Source of the DNA: Muricoccus harenae
GTDB lineage: Bacteria > Pseudomonadota > Alphaproteobacteria > Acetobacterales > Acetobacteraceae
Length of the DNA stretch: 64,000 bases
Direction of reading: 5' to 3'
Assembly (NCBI RefSeq): GCF_009848505.1
Contig: NZ_WWDL01000027.1
Location: 25,627 to 89,626, forward strand
Part shown: one piece after another, positions 25,496-35,836 of the stretch
Numbering within the stretch: position 1 is the first letter of the stretch
Layout: each line of letters starts with the position of its first letter
Notes under the pieces: generated by a model
Databases searched by the model: none
The model's input: the letters and a program-made list of their open reading frames with translations, nothing else
What the model was told of the DNA's origin: nothing
Made by a program: the position numbers and the translations under genes

Positions 25496-26802
25496 CGCCG
25501 CGCGAGGAAATCCCAGTCGGCGAAGGGCAGGGGGACCGGAGGACGGGGCGGGAGGAGGGCGCGGCGGAGCGGTCTTCGACGCCCGGCAGCCCGGCTCTGC
25601 CGCCGGCGGAGGATCTGGGGCCCGGGCGCGCGCCGGATGCGGCGCCGGAGCCGGGGGGTGCCGTGGTGCCCGCAGCCTCGGACCGGGGTGGCGTCCCTGC
25701 GCCTGCCGGTGGCGGGGAGGCGCCGGAGGTGGTGCGGGATGGGGAGGTGCTGCGCTTCTCAGGGCGGCTGACGAGCCTGACGGCGGGGCGCGTCTGGCGG
25801 CCGGCGCTGTCGGCGGCGAAGGGCGCGCGTCGCATCGACCTCTCCCGCCTGTCGGTGCTGGACACGAGCGGCGCGGCCCTGGTGCTTGCCGCCGCCGAGG
25901 AAGCGGGGAAGGACGTGGCCATCGAGGGCGCGTCGCGGCCCGTGGCGGCGGTGCTGGAGCGGTCCCGCGGGGCGGCCAGGCCGGCGCCGCAGGCGCCGCC
26001 GGCGCGTCGGCTAGGGCTGGTGCGGCTGCTTGGCGCCTGGGGCGTCGGGCGGATGCAGGCGGCGGCGGATGGGGTCGCCTTCCTCGGTGAATCCTCATCC
26101 ACCGTGGTGAATGCGTTGCGGCGGCCGCGCAATCTGCGGGCCGCCGACGTGCTGCGGCACCTGGACGAGGTGGGGACGCGGGCCTTCGGGCTGACCTTGC
26201 TGCTCGGCGTGCTGATCGGGGTGATCCTGGCCTTCCAGTCCTCCATCCCGATGCGGCAGTTCGGGGCGGAGATCTTCATCCCTCGGCTGGTCGGCATTTC
26301 TCTGCTGAGGGAGCTGGGGCCGCTGCTTGCGGGGGTGGTGCTGGCGGGGCGGACAGGCTCGGCCTATGCAGCCGAGCTGGGCACCATGACGGTGAACGAG
26401 GAAGTGAGCGCCCTGCGCATCATGGGAATCGACCCCATGGTGATGCTGGTGCTGCCGCGGCTGGTGGCGGCGACCATCGCCATGCCGGTGCTGGCGCTGG
26501 TGATGGACTTGGCCGGGCTGCTGGGCATGGGCGGGGTGATGCTGAGCCTGGGCTTCCCGGTGCAGCTGGTGCTGAACCAGCTGCATGCCGGGATTGGGCT
26601 GAGCGACATGCTCGGCGGCCTGGGCAAGGCGGCGGTGTTCGGGCTGGTGATCGCCGGGATCGGTTGCCGGGCGGGGCTTTCCGCCGGCAGCGGGCCGCGT
26701 GCCGTGGGCGATGCCGCGACCGCGGCCGTGGTGGGCGGCATCGTGGCGCTGGTGATGCTGGACGGGGTATTCGCGGTGTTGTTCTTCCGGCTGGGATGGT
26801 GA
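25492..26802 (+). CDS. mlaE: MlaE-type lipid-transport permease fused to a STAS domain
   Basis: This 436-residue inner-membrane protein begins with about 75 Pro/Gly/Ala-rich residues, then a STAS domain (about 80-160; LSVLDTSGAAL is the MlaB-type loop), then the MlaE/YrbE permease with about five membrane segments and the conserved RELGPLLAGVVLAGRTGSA and EVSALRIMGIDP. In E. coli the STAS subunit MlaB is a separate protein; here it is fused. It should work with MlaF and MlaD to move phospholipid between inner and outer membranes. Start is GTG at 25492 overlapping the oxidase stop. Confidence 0.9.
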   Translation: MTPREEIPVGEGQGDRRTGREEGAAERSSTPGSPALPPAEDLGPGRAPDAAPEPGGAVVPAASDRGGVPAPAGGGEAPEVVRDGEVLRFSGRLTSLTAGRVWRPALSAAKGARRIDLSRLSVLDTSGAALVLAAAEEAGKDVAIEGASRPVAAVLERSRGAARPAPQAPPARRLGLVRLLGAWGVGRMQAAADGVAFLGESSSTVVNALRRPRNLRAADVLRHLDEVGTRAFGLTLLLGVLIGVILAFQSSIPMRQFGAEIFIPRLVGISLLRELGPLLAGVVLAGRTGSAYAAELGTMTVNEEVSALRIMGIDPMVMLVLPRLVAATIAMPVLALVMDLAGLLGMGGVMLSLGFPVQLVLNQLHAGIGLSDMLGGLGKAAVFGLVIAGIGCRAGLSAGSGPRAVGDAATAAVVGGIVALVMLDGVFAVLFFRLGW

Positions 26803-27608
26803 TGGGCGAGCTTGTGGTGGTTGCACCGGCGACATCGCGGCAGGCAGTGCCTGGGGCGGTGCCTGGGGCGGTGATTGAAGTGCGGGACGTGGCCATGGGC
26901 TTCGGCAGCCGCGTGCTATTCCGCCATGTCACCTTCCAGGTGGCTCGGGGGGAGGTGTTCGTCATCCTCGGCGGCTCGGGCTGCGGCAAGTCGACGCTGT
27001 TGAAGCTGATGATCGGGCTGTACGAGCCGACGGCCGGGCATGTGACGATCCTGGGCGGGGAGCTGGCCACGGCCTCCGGCGACGAGCGGCGCAACCTGCT
27101 CCGCCAGCTGGGCGTCATGTGGCAGTCGGGGGCGCTCTTCGGCTCGATGACCTTGCTGGAGAATGTGATGCTGCCCCTGGAGGCCCATACCGACCTGCCG
27201 CGCGAGGCGCGGGAAGCGGTGGCGCGGGTGAAGCTGGGGCTGGTGGGGCTTTCCGATGCGGCGGGGCGACTGCCGGCGGAGATCTCGGGCGGCATGGCCA
27301 AGCGGGCGGGGATCGCGCGCGCCATGGCGCTGGACCCGCCGATCCTGTTCCTCGACGAGCCGAGCGCGGGGCTGGACCCGGTGACCTCGGCGGGGCTGGA
27401 TCAGCTCATCAAGGACCTGGCGCGGGACCTGGGCAGCACCTTCGTGGTGGTGACGCATGAGCTGCAGTCGATCCTGGCGATCGGGGATCGCTGCATCATG
27501 CTGGACAAGGAGGCGCAGGGAATGATCGCCGAGGGCGACCCGCGGCGCCTGCGGGATGATCCGCCGAACGACACGGTGCGGCGGTTCTTCCGGCGGGAGG
27601 TCGCCTGA
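26802..27608 (+). CDS. mlaF: MlaF-type ABC transporter ATPase
   Basis: This 268-residue ATPase has Walker A GGSGCGKST, signature ISGGMAKRAGIARA, Walker B ILFLDEPSAGLDP and the switch His in VVTHEL. The MAKR in the signature is typical of MlaF. It powers lipid transport with the STAS-MlaE permease. The ATG at 26802 overlaps the MlaE stop as TGATG; GTG at 26799 and ATG at 26796 are close alternatives. Its own TGA overlaps the MlaD ATG in the same way. Confidence 0.92.
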   Translation: MGELVVVAPATSRQAVPGAVPGAVIEVRDVAMGFGSRVLFRHVTFQVARGEVFVILGGSGCGKSTLLKLMIGLYEPTAGHVTILGGELATASGDERRNLLRQLGVMWQSGALFGSMTLLENVMLPLEAHTDLPREAREAVARVKLGLVGLSDAAGRLPAEISGGMAKRAGIARAMALDPPILFLDEPSAGLDPVTSAGLDQLIKDLARDLGSTFVVVTHELQSILAIGDRCIMLDKEAQGMIAEGDPRRLRDDPPNDTVRRFFRREVA

Positions 27609-28636
27609 TGGCGGTCTCCGCCCGTGGGCTCTACCTGCGCGTCGGCATCCTGATCCTGGTGGGATTGGCGCTGGGGCTGGGCTTCGTCCTGTTCTTCACC
27701 GCCGGCAAGCTGGGGCGCAACACCCAGGCCTTCGAAACCTATCTGCGCGAGAGCGTGCAGGGGCTGGAGATCGGCGCGGCCGTGCGGTTCCGCGGCGTGC
27801 AGCTGGGACAGGTGACCGAGATCAACCTCGTCGCCACCTCCTATCCGCCGCCTGCAGAGGGCTTTTCCGCGGACTACCAGCGCGTGCTGGTGCGCTTCGC
27901 GATCGATCTGACGCGGCTGCGGGATGCGCCGGATGTCGCCAGGGCGGTGAAGCTGGGGCTGCGGACGCGGCTGTCCTCCACGGGCATCACCGGGGTGGGC
28001 TATCTGGAGCTGGACTTCGCCGATCCGGAGCGCTTCCCGGCCGAGGCGCCGCCCTGGACGCCGGAATATCCGGTGATTCCCTCCATGCCGAGCACGGTGG
28101 CGCAGGTGACGAATGTGGCGGAGGAACTGGCGCGACGGATCAGCGGCCTGCCGATCGAGCAGGTGCTGTCGGACATGGCGGGGCTGCTCATGGACCTGCG
28201 GCGGCAGGTGAATGACGGCGACGTGGCTCAGGCCTCGCGCGCGGCGACCGAGACGCTGGCAACCCTGCAGCAGGCGGTGCGAGACCTGAACCTGCCGGCG
28301 CTTTCGGCCGAGATGCAGGCGACGGTGGCGGAGGCGCGTGCGCTGATCGGTGGGCCGGAGGTCAAGGGCACGCTTCGGAACGCCAATGCGGCGATGGAGC
28401 GGCTTCAGGCGGGACTGCAGCGGCTGCCCGGGGCGATCACGCAGATCGAAACGGCAGCGCGCTCCGTGAACAACGCCATCGGCGATATCAACGTGGACCT
28501 GACGCCGACTCTGCGGGACCTGCGCGCGGCCTCGGGCAACCTGCGGGACACGACGGAGCTGCTGCGGCGTTCGCCGGGCGCGGCCGTGCTTGGGGCGCCG
28601 CCGCCGGCGCCGGATTGGACGAGGGAGAGGCGGTGA
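27608..28636 (+). CDS. mlaD: MlaD-type MCE-domain protein
   Basis: This 342-residue protein has one N-terminal membrane helix (about 8-30) and a single MCE domain (about 38-130, VQGLEIGAAVRFRGVQLGQVTEI). A long helical and coiled region follows to the C-terminus (VNDGDVAQASRAATETLATL and later), which is longer than in E. coli MlaD. MCE proteins form periplasmic hexamers that bind lipid for the Mla transporter. It is coupled by TGATG to both neighbours. The C-terminal 30 residues are Pro-rich. Confidence 0.9.
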   Translation: MAVSARGLYLRVGILILVGLALGLGFVLFFTAGKLGRNTQAFETYLRESVQGLEIGAAVRFRGVQLGQVTEINLVATSYPPPAEGFSADYQRVLVRFAIDLTRLRDAPDVARAVKLGLRTRLSSTGITGVGYLELDFADPERFPAEAPPWTPEYPVIPSMPSTVAQVTNVAEELARRISGLPIEQVLSDMAGLLMDLRRQVNDGDVAQASRAATETLATLQQAVRDLNLPALSAEMQATVAEARALIGGPEVKGTLRNANAAMERLQAGLQRLPGAITQIETAARSVNNAIGDINVDLTPTLRDLRAASGNLRDTTELLRRSPGAAVLGAPPPAPDWTRERR

Positions 28637-29238
28637 TGCGGCGGCGGATGATCCTGGTGGCGCCCCTGGTGCTGGGGGCCTGCTCGGTGCTGGACCGGCC
28701 TTATGTGGAGCCGCGGCGCTATCCGCTCTCGCCGCGCCGGCCGGGGCCGCCGGCCCGGCGCACCGCGCGGCGGACGCTGCTGATGCGGATCACGCGGGCG
28801 GCGCCCGGGATGGACAGCAAGCTGCTGCGCTCGCTGCGGCCGGACGGGACCGAGGCGGTGGAATATTATGCCGAATGGACGGCCCCGCCGGCCGAGGCGG
28901 CGGAGGAATCGCTGCGGCGCTGGCTCGTCGATGCTGGGCTGTTCACCGCCGTGCTGGCGCCGGGGACGCGGGGGCAGGCGGACCTGCTGCTCGAGACCGA
29001 GCTGGTGGCGCTGCATGTCGATCTCGGGCGCGGGGTGGCGGTGGCCTCGATGACGGCGGTGCTGCTGCGGGACACGAGCCAGTTCGGGACGCGGGTGGTA
29101 GGGCAATTCGCCGAATCGGCGACGGTCCCGGTGCCGCCGGAACGGCCGCTGGGGCCGGATGCGCAGGCCGCCGGGATGGTGGCGGCGCTGGCGGCGGTGC
29201 TGGCGCGGCTTGAGGCGGATCTCGCGCGCCACGCGTGA
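28636..29238 (+). CDS. ABC-type transport auxiliary lipoprotein (PqiC/LptE-like fold group)
   Basis: This 200-residue lipoprotein has a lipobox LVLGAC, so Cys16 is the lipidated residue. The domain pattern (RRTLLMRITRAAPGMDSKLL, YYAEWTAPPAEAAEESL, DLLLETELVALHVDL) matches the auxiliary lipoprotein family found beside MCE transporters. It probably sits in the outer membrane and receives or positions the MCE complex. It is joined to MlaD by TGATG. Confidence 0.85.
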   Translation: MRRRMILVAPLVLGACSVLDRPYVEPRRYPLSPRRPGPPARRTARRTLLMRITRAAPGMDSKLLRSLRPDGTEAVEYYAEWTAPPAEAAEESLRRWLVDAGLFTAVLAPGTRGQADLLLETELVALHVDLGRGVAVASMTAVLLRDTSQFGTRVVGQFAESATVPVPPERPLGPDAQAAGMVAALAAVLARLEADLARHA

Positions 29239-29348
29239 TGGCTGCTTGCGGTGAGGCGTTAACGCTTCGGTAGGGTTCGTCGCGTCATTCTCAAAACAGA
29301 GACGTGGCGCCAGGATAGCGCTGTTCCTTGGACGAATGGGACAGGCGC

Positions 29349-30131
29349 ATGGCGGCCAAGCGGCGGGGCGACATCTGGGATGAGGTGTGGGCGGATTACG
29401 ATGCACGGCAGGCGCTGTGCGTGCCGAAAGCCTCGCCCCGGCCCTGGCGGCGGTCCTGGGAACTGGGTTGGGGCGTCCGAGCTTCGGGGCCGGTGCCGGG
29501 ACAGGCAGCGCGCGTGGTGGAGCAAGATGTCCCGCCGCGGCCTGTGCAAGGAATTCCGCAGGGGGGTGGACAGGCTGTGCCCGGTTCCGAGCCGGCGCGG
29601 TGGGTGCGGCCCTGGGTTCAGGTGGTGATGGCCGTTGTCGCGGGGCTGGCGCTGCTGCTGGCCTGGCTGGCGCTGCCCTGGATGCTGGCGGTGCGGCTTT
29701 CGGTGCCGATCGGGCAGGTGGATGCGCCGGGACTGATGCGGCAGTTCGACGGACCAGCGGCCATGGCGAGCTTGCGCAAGGGGCTGGCGGCGGAGTTGCG
29801 CGACGAGCAGGGCGAGGGGGCGCGGCGCTTTCTCACCGCCATGGCGGGGCGGATGGCGGCCTCCTGGGAGAAGCCCGAGGGGGTGGCGGCCTGGCTGGCG
29901 CTGCGGGCACGTGGTGGCGTGGGGGAGGGAAGCCCGGCGGGGCTGACCAACCTTCGCGGAGCGTGGCCGCTCGGGCTTACGTCCTTCCGGGTGGAATATG
30001 GACCTTCCCGGGGGGAAGGCGGGGTGGCCTTCGACATGACCTGGCAGGGCGACGGCTTCCGGGTGACGGGGCTGCGTTTCCTGGATGCACCGCCGGCGCC
30101 GCGCCCCGCCGCCGTCATCGCCATGCGGTGA
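29349..30131 (+). CDS. DUF2939 membrane-anchored protein
   Basis: This protein is 260 residues if it starts at the ATG at 29349 (a TTG at 29328 is in frame). It has a basic and Pro-rich cytoplasmic region of about 95 residues, one membrane helix (VVMAVVAGLALLLAWLALP), then a periplasmic domain with VDAPGLMRQFDGPAAMASL and RRFLTAMAGRMAASWEKPEG like DUF2939 proteins. Function is unknown. It lies 110 bp after the lipoprotein gene on the same strand and may be a separate unit. Confidence 0.65.
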   Translation: MAAKRRGDIWDEVWADYDARQALCVPKASPRPWRRSWELGWGVRASGPVPGQAARVVEQDVPPRPVQGIPQGGGQAVPGSEPARWVRPWVQVVMAVVAGLALLLAWLALPWMLAVRLSVPIGQVDAPGLMRQFDGPAAMASLRKGLAAELRDEQGEGARRFLTAMAGRMAASWEKPEGVAAWLALRARGGVGEGSPAGLTNLRGAWPLGLTSFRVEYGPSRGEGGVAFDMTWQGDGFRVTGLRFLDAPPAPRPAAVIAMR

Positions 30132-30156
30132 CGGGGCGGGTTCGGGTGGCCGCGCC

Positions 30157-32493
30157 TCAGGCGGCGCGGGCCATTTCCAGCGCCTTCCACACGACTTCCG
30201 GCGTGGCCGGCATGTCCATATGGGTGATGCCTTCGGCGGAGAGGGCGTCGACCAGCGCGTTCATCAGGGCGGGGGGCGAGCCTACGGCGCCAGCCTCGCC
30301 CGCGCCCTTCACACCAAGCGGGTTGGTCAGGCAGGGGATGGAGACGAAGTCCACCTCGATCGGGGGGAGGTCCCCGGCGCGGGGCAGGGCGTAGTCCATG
30401 AAGGAGGCGGATAGGAGCTGGCCGCTCTCCGGGTCGTAGGCGGTGCGTTCCAGCATGGCCTGCCCGATTCCCTGGGCGACGCCGCCATGGACCTGCCCGC
30501 GCACGATCAACGGGTTCAGCGCATGGCCGACATCATCCGCCACGATGTAGCGGAGGACGGCGATGAGGCCGGTGTCCGGATCCACCTCCACCTCGCAGAC
30601 ATGGCAGCCATTGGGGAAGGTATGGGCAGGGATGGCGGCGATCTCGGCCGCGTCCAGCAGGGTGGCGGTCTCGCCGCGGGCGGCCCGGGCCTGCTGGGCC
30701 ATGGCGAGATCGAGGATGCCGATGGCCCGGTCGGTGCCGGCGATGGCGAAGCGGCCGCCCTCGAACTCGATGTCGGCGGGGGAGGCCTCGAGGGCCTCGG
30801 AGGCGGCCTGCTTGCCCTTCTCGATCACCGTCGCGGTGGTGGCGAGGATGGCGGTGCCCTCGGAATAGAGGGAGCGGGCGCCGCCGGTGCCGCCGCCGGT
30901 GGGGATGACGTCCGAATCGCCTTGGATGACGCGGATCTTCTCGATCGGGATGCCCAGCTCATGGGCGGTAATCATCACATAGGCGGTCTCGTGGCCCTGG
31001 CCGGTGGACTGGGTGCCGACCAGCACCTCCACCGTGCCGTCCTTGGCGAAGCGCACCTCGGCGCGCTCGCTGTCCGAGCCGCCGGTGGCCTCGAGGTAAT
31101 AGGCGAGGCCGATGCCGCGGCGCTTGCCGCGCGACGCCGCCTCGGCCTGTCGGGCGGGGAAGCCGGCCCAGTCGATCTGCGCGAGGGCATGGTCCATGAC
31201 CTGGGCGAATTCGCCGGAATCATAGGTTTGGCCCATGGGGGTGGTGTGCGGCATGGCCGAGGCGGGGACCATGTTGCGGCGGCGGAGTTCGATGCGGTCA
31301 ATCCCCGCCTCGCGCGCGGCGGCGTCGATCAGGCGCTCGACCAGGTAGTTGGATTCGGGGCGGCCGGCGCCGCGATAGGCATCCACCGGGGTGGTGTTGG
31401 TCAGCACGCCGATGACGTTGGCGTGAATGGCTTTGAAGCCATAGACGCTGGCGAGCACCTTGGTGCCGGCCCCGGTGGGGATGAAGGGGCCGTAGTTGGA
31501 GAGATAGGCGCCCATATTGGCGGTGTTCTTCGTGCGGAGCGCGAGGAATTTGCCGTCCTTGTCCAACGCGATCTCGCCCGTGGTGATGTTGTCGCGGCCA
31601 TGGGTGTCGGAGAGGAAGGCCTCGGTGCGTTCGCTGGCCCAGCGCACGGGGCGGCCCAGGCGGCGCGCGGCCATCATGCAGAGCGCGTATTCGGGATAGG
31701 TGAAGAGCTTCATCCCGAAGCCGCCGCCGACGTCATGGGTGACGACGCGGAGCTTTTCTGGCGCGATGTTGAACATGCCAGCGAGCATGGATTTCAGGGA
31801 CCAGCTGCCCTGGGTGCCGGCATGGAGGGTGAAGCGCTCGGTCGTGGGGTCATATTCGGCGAGCGCCGCGCGGCCTTCCATCGACGAGACGACGATGCGG
31901 TTGTTCACGACGGTCAGGCGCGTGACCTGCGCGGCTTCGGCGAAGAGGCGGTCGGTCTCGGCACGGTCGCCGGTTTCCCAGTCGAAGACGATGTTGTTCG
32001 CGACGGTGTCCCAGACCTGCGGCTGGCCGGGCTGGGTGGCGGTGGCGAGGTCGGTGATGGAGGGAAGGCCCTCATACTCGACCTCGATCGCTTCCGCGGC
32101 GTCGCGGGCCGCCTCCTGGGACTCTGCGACGATGAAGGCAACGGGGTCGCCGACATGGCGAACGACGGCGTCGGCGAGGGCCGGGCGCGGGGTGTTGCCC
32201 CGGCGTGAGCCGTCGCGGTTCTTCAGCGGGATGGCGCAGGGGATCTCGCCCAGGCCTTCCTCCTTCCACTCCTTGCCCGTGAGGATGGTCAGCACGCCGG
32301 GCAGCGCCGCGGCGGCGGCCGTGTCGATCGACAGGATGCGGGCATGGGCATGGGGGGAGCGGAGAATGTGGCCTATGGCGGCGCCCGCGGCGATGCCGTT
32401 CGGCACGAGGTCGTCGGTGTAGCGGCCGTCGCCCTTGAGGAGGCGAGGGTCCTCGACCCGGCGCAGGGGCTGGCTGAGGCCGAACTTCGCCAT
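30157..32493 (-). CDS. Xanthine dehydrogenase-family molybdopterin subunit (CoxL form II-like)
   Basis: This 778-residue subunit has the Ald/Xan dehydrogenase N-terminal domain and the molybdopterin domains (GTQGSWSLKSML, VGGGFGMK, GTQSTGQGHETA, KGAGEAGAVGSPPA with the catalytic Glu). The active-site loop is AYRGAGRPE, the form II type, rather than the AYRCSFR loop of true CO dehydrogenase. It should hydroxylate an aldehyde, purine or N-heterocycle. The FAD (CoxM) and 2Fe-2S (CoxS) subunits are not next to it. GGGAG precedes the ATG. Confidence 0.88.
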   Translation of the reverse strand: MAKFGLSQPLRRVEDPRLLKGDGRYTDDLVPNGIAAGAAIGHILRSPHAHARILSIDTAAAAALPGVLTILTGKEWKEEGLGEIPCAIPLKNRDGSRRGNTPRPALADAVVRHVGDPVAFIVAESQEAARDAAEAIEVEYEGLPSITDLATATQPGQPQVWDTVANNIVFDWETGDRAETDRLFAEAAQVTRLTVVNNRIVVSSMEGRAALAEYDPTTERFTLHAGTQGSWSLKSMLAGMFNIAPEKLRVVTHDVGGGFGMKLFTYPEYALCMMAARRLGRPVRWASERTEAFLSDTHGRDNITTGEIALDKDGKFLALRTKNTANMGAYLSNYGPFIPTGAGTKVLASVYGFKAIHANVIGVLTNTTPVDAYRGAGRPESNYLVERLIDAAAREAGIDRIELRRRNMVPASAMPHTTPMGQTYDSGEFAQVMDHALAQIDWAGFPARQAEAASRGKRRGIGLAYYLEATGGSDSERAEVRFAKDGTVEVLVGTQSTGQGHETAYVMITAHELGIPIEKIRVIQGDSDVIPTGGGTGGARSLYSEGTAILATTATVIEKGKQAASEALEASPADIEFEGGRFAIAGTDRAIGILDLAMAQQARAARGETATLLDAAEIAAIPAHTFPNGCHVCEVEVDPDTGLIAVLRYIVADDVGHALNPLIVRGQVHGGVAQGIGQAMLERTAYDPESGQLLSASFMDYALPRAGDLPPIEVDFVSIPCLTNPLGVKGAGEAGAVGSPPALMNALVDALSAEGITHMDMPATPEVVWKALEMARAA

Positions 32494-32623
32494 GACACAA
32501 TCTCCCGTGGCTTCGCTGGGCAGATCATGAAGAGATGGGGCCGCCGCGGGAAGGGGGGGCGGGGAGATGGCCGGTTTCCGGCGGCTCCCGGGCCATGATG
32601 CGGAGGTTGCGGGCGGAAATGGA

Positions 32624-32653
32624 ACGGCCCGCGCCGGTGAGGGCGCGGGCCGT
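32624..32653 (-). terminator. Strong stem-loop after the RND operon
   Basis: ACGGCCCGCGCC and GGCGCGGGCCGT form a perfect 12-bp stem with a 6-base loop, 27 bp after the RND permease stop. On the minus strand TTCCATTTCC follows, a weak T-tract. It would also insulate the CoxL-like promoter region. Confidence 0.65.
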
Positions 32654-32680
32654 GGATTCGGTGGCGAGGTCAGCCCCGAA

Positions 32681-35600
32681 TCAGTGCGGGGTGGCGGTGG
32701 GGGTTACCGGCGGCTTGTGGCCGAACCAGCTCTTCACCCGTTCGCGCGTGGCCTGGAAGACGACATAGAGCATCGGGATCATGAAGATGCCGATGAGCGA
32801 GGCCGCGAGCATGCCGCCGAAGACCGGCGTGCCCACCGCGCGGCGCGAGACCGCCGCCGCGCCTGTCGCCGTGACCAGCGGCACGAGGCCGAGGACAAAG
32901 GCGATGGAGGTCATCATCACCGCGCGGAAACGGAGGCGGGCGCCTTCGGCCGCGGCTTCGCGGATGGGCATGCCGCGTTCGCGTGCCTCCTTCGCGAATT
33001 CGATGATGAGGATGCCGTTCTTCGCCGCCAGTGCGATCAGCACGACGAGCCCGATCTGGGCGTAGATGTCGAGGCTGAGCTCGCCGAGGAGGATGGCCAC
33101 GAAAGAACCGAGCACGCCCACCGCGATGGAGAGCAGAACCGGGATCGGGATGGTCCAGCTTTCGTACAGCGCCACGAGGAACAGGTAGGCAAAGAGGACG
33201 GCCAGGGCCAGGATATAGGCGGTCTGGCCGGTCGCGAGCTTTTCCTGATACGCCGTGCCCGTCCAGGCATAGCCGTAGCCATTCGGCAAAACGCGGTCGG
33301 AAATCTGCTCCATCGCGGTCAGGGCCTGGCCGGAGGAGATGCCGGGCCTGGGCGCGCCGTTGACCGAGATGGCGCGGTAGTTGTTGTAGCGGAAGATGGT
33401 CTGCGGGCCGAGCACGGTGCGTAGCTCGGCGAAGGCGCGCAGAGGCACCATCTCGCCGCTGTTGCTGCGGACCTGGATGCGCCAGATGTCGTCGATGTCG
33501 TTGCGGTCGGTGGCCTCGGCCTGGATGTTCACCTGCCAGACGCGGCCATAGAGGTTGAAGTCATTGACGTAGATGCCGCCCAGCGCCGCCTGCAGCGTGG
33601 TGAAGATGCTGCTGATGGGGACGCCGAGGGCCTGGGCCTTGTCGCGGTCCACGTCGAGGAAGAGCGACGGGTTGTTGGCGGCGAAGGTGGAGAAGACCGC
33701 CGTCAGGTTCGGGTCCTGGTTCGCGGGCACGATGAGGCCGAGCATGGTGGCCGCGAGCGCGTTGATGTCGCGGCCCTCATAGTCCTGCAGGATGTATTCG
33801 AAGCCGCCGCCGGTGCCGAGGCCGATGATGGGTGGCAGGTTGAAGGCGAAGACATTGGCGGTGCGAATGGACTGGGTCGCGCCGAAGACGCGGCCGATCG
33901 CGGCCTGCACGCTGTTGGCCACCCCTTCGCGGTCGGCGAAGGGCTTCATGCGGATGACCATAAAGGCCGAGTTGGACTGCGCGCCGCCGTCGATCAGCGA
34001 GAAGCCGACGATGCCGAGCGTGCCCTGCACCGACGGGATGGGACGCACGATCTCCTCGATCTGCCGCACCACCTCGCGCGTGCGGGAGACGCTGGCGCCG
34101 GGCGGGAGCTGGGCCTGGACGAAGAAGGCGCCCTGGTCCTCCTGCGGCAGGAAGCCCGTCGGCGTCACCTTGCTGATTGTCCAGATGCCGAAGCCGAAGC
34201 CGGCTGTGAGGATGATGGAGAGGAAGGAGACGCGGATCAGGCGGCGGACGCCGCCTGCGTAACGGTCCCGCGTCCAATCGATGCCGCGCAGCACATAGCC
34301 CACCGGGCCGCGGCGGGGGCCGTGATGGGGCTTGAGGATGATGGCGCAGAGGGCCGGGGAGAGGGTCAGGGCGTTGATGGCCGAGATGACCATGGCGGCC
34401 GAGATCGTCACCGCGAACTGGCGGAACAGCTCACCCGAAAGGCCCGGGATGAAGGCGATGGGGACGAAGACGGAGAGGAGGACGAGGGTGATGGCAATGA
34501 TGGGCGCCGTGATCTCGCCCATCGCCTTCTTTGTGGCGTCTGCCGTGCTCAGCTCGGGATGGTCGTGCATCACCCGCTCGACGTTCTCGACCACCACGAT
34601 GGCGTCGTCGACCACGATGCCGATCGCCAGCACCATGGCCAGGAGGGAGACGGTATTCGCTGAGTAGCCGAGGCCGAGAAGGATGATGAAGGCGCCGATA
34701 AGGCTGACCGGGACGGCGATGGTCGGGATGATCGTCGCCCGCCAGCTGCCGAGGAAGAGGAAGACGACGATCACGACGAGGATGAAGGCCTCGATCAGGG
34801 TCTTGATGACCTCGTGGATCGTCTCGCTGACGAATTCGGAGCTGTCGTAGAAGACCTCGGTGTCGAGGCCCTGGGGGAAGCGGGCCTGGAGTTCCGAGAT
34901 GCGCTGGCGCACCGCGGTCGAGACCTGCACCGCATTGGCGCCTGGCGCCAGGTAGATGCCGAAGGCGATGGCTGGTTGACCGTTGAAGCGGTTCTCCGTG
35001 TCCATGTTGGCCGCGCCGATCTCGACACGGGCGACATCCTTCACGCGGAGCACAGAGCCGTCCTGGTTGGCACGGACGACGATGTTGCCGAATTCCTCCG
35101 GCGTCTGCAGGCGGCCGCGGGTTTCCAGGTTGATCTGGAAGGATTGGTCGTCGCCCGTGGGGCGGCCGCCGAGGCGACCGACGGCGGCCTGGACGTTCTG
35201 CGCCTGGATCGCTGTGATGACGTCCTGCGGCGTCATGTTCAGCGAGATGAGGCGGTCCACCTCGAACCAGACGCGCATGGAGTAGTCCTGCGCGCCGAAA
35301 ACGTTCACCTGGCCGACGCCGGACACGCGGGCCAGGTCGTCGAGCATGTTGATGGTGAAGTAGTTGGAGAGGAAGAGCGGGTCGAGATTGGTCTTGGAGT
35401 ACAGGAAGCCGAACATCAGCACGGCGGAGGACTGCTTGCGGACGATGACGCCGCTGCGCTGCACCTCCTGCGGGAGCCGTGCCATGGCCGCCTGGACGCG
35501 GTTGTTGACGTTCACCGTCGCCAGGTCGGGATCGGTACCGAGGGAGAAGGAGACGTTCAGCGAATAGGTGCCGTCATTCGCGGAGTTGGAGCGCATGTAG

Positions 35601-35830
35601 ATCATGCGGTCCACGCCGTTGATCTGGCCTTCCAGCACCTGGCCGATGGTTTGCTCCACCACGCTGGCGGAGGCGCCGGGGTAGCGGGCGTTAACCGAGA
35701 CCTGGGGCGGGACGATGTCGGGGAACTGCGACACCGGGATGCGCATGAGGGAGATCGCGCCCGCGATCAGGGTCAGGAGCGCAATGACGATCGCCAGGCG
35801 TGGGCGATCGACGAATGTACCGGAGATCAT
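32681..35830 (-). CDS. RND multidrug efflux permease (HAE1 family)
   Basis: This 1049-residue permease has 12 expected membrane segments and two large periplasmic loops. TM4 carries the proton-relay pair in [18 protein letters not shown] and TM10 the Lys in [13 protein letters not shown]. Other family marks are [14 protein letters not shown] and [11 protein letters not shown]. It would export drugs or other amphiphiles across both membranes with the adaptor that lies six bases upstream; no outer-membrane channel gene follows. The start at 35830 has a weak ribosome site and probably relies on coupling. Confidence 0.93.
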   Translation of the reverse strand: MISGTFVDRPRLAIVIALLTLIAGAISLMRIPVSQFPDIVPPQVSVNARYPGASASVVEQTIGQVLEGQINGVDRMIYMRSNSANDGTYSLNVSFSLGTDPDLATVNVNNRVQAAMARLPQEVQRSGVIVRKQSSAVLMFGFLYSKTNLDPLFLSNYFTINMLDDLARVSGVGQVNVFGAQDYSMRVWFEVDRLISLNMTPQDVITAIQAQNVQAAVGRLGGRPTGDDQSFQINLETRGRLQTPEEFGNIVVRANQDGSVLRVKDVARVEIGAANMDTENRFNGQPAIAFGIYLAPGANAVQVSTAVRQRISELQARFPQGLDTEVFYDSSEFVSETIHEVIKTLIEAFILVVIVVFLFLGSWRATIIPTIAVPVSLIGAFIILLGLGYSANTVSLLAMVLAIGIVVDDAIVVVENVERVMHDHPELSTADATKKAMGEITAPIIAITLVLLSVFVPIAFIPGLSGELFRQFAVTISAAMVISAINALTLSPALCAIILKPHHGPRRGPVGYVLRGIDWTRDRYAGGVRRLIRVSFLSIILTAGFGFGIWTISKVTPTGFLPQEDQGAFFVQAQLPPGASVSRTREVVRQIEEIVRPIPSVQGTLGIVGFSLIDGGAQSNSAFMVIRMKPFADREGVANSVQAAIGRVFGATQSIRTANVFAFNLPPIIGLGTGGGFEYILQDYEGRDINALAATMLGLIVPANQDPNLTAVFSTFAANNPSLFLDVDRDKAQALGVPISSIFTTLQAALGGIYVNDFNLYGRVWQVNIQAEATDRNDIDDIWRIQVRSNSGEMVPLRAFAELRTVLGPQTIFRYNNYRAISVNGAPRPGISSGQALTAMEQISDRVLPNGYGYAWTGTAYQEKLATGQTAYILALAVLFAYLFLVALYESWTIPIPVLLSIAVGVLGSFVAILLGELSLDIYAQIGLVVLIALAAKNGILIIEFAKEARERGMPIREAAAEGARLRFRAVMMTSIAFVLGLVPLVTATGAAAVSRRAVGTPVFGGMLAASLIGIFMIPMLYVVFQATRERVKSWFGHKPPVTPTATPH

Positions 35831-35836
35831 CTGGTG

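Noticed and set aside
30157..32493. Aerobic CO dehydrogenase large subunit
   Set aside because: The active-site loop is AYRGAGRPE, not the AYRCSFR loop of true CO dehydrogenase, and other subunits are missing.
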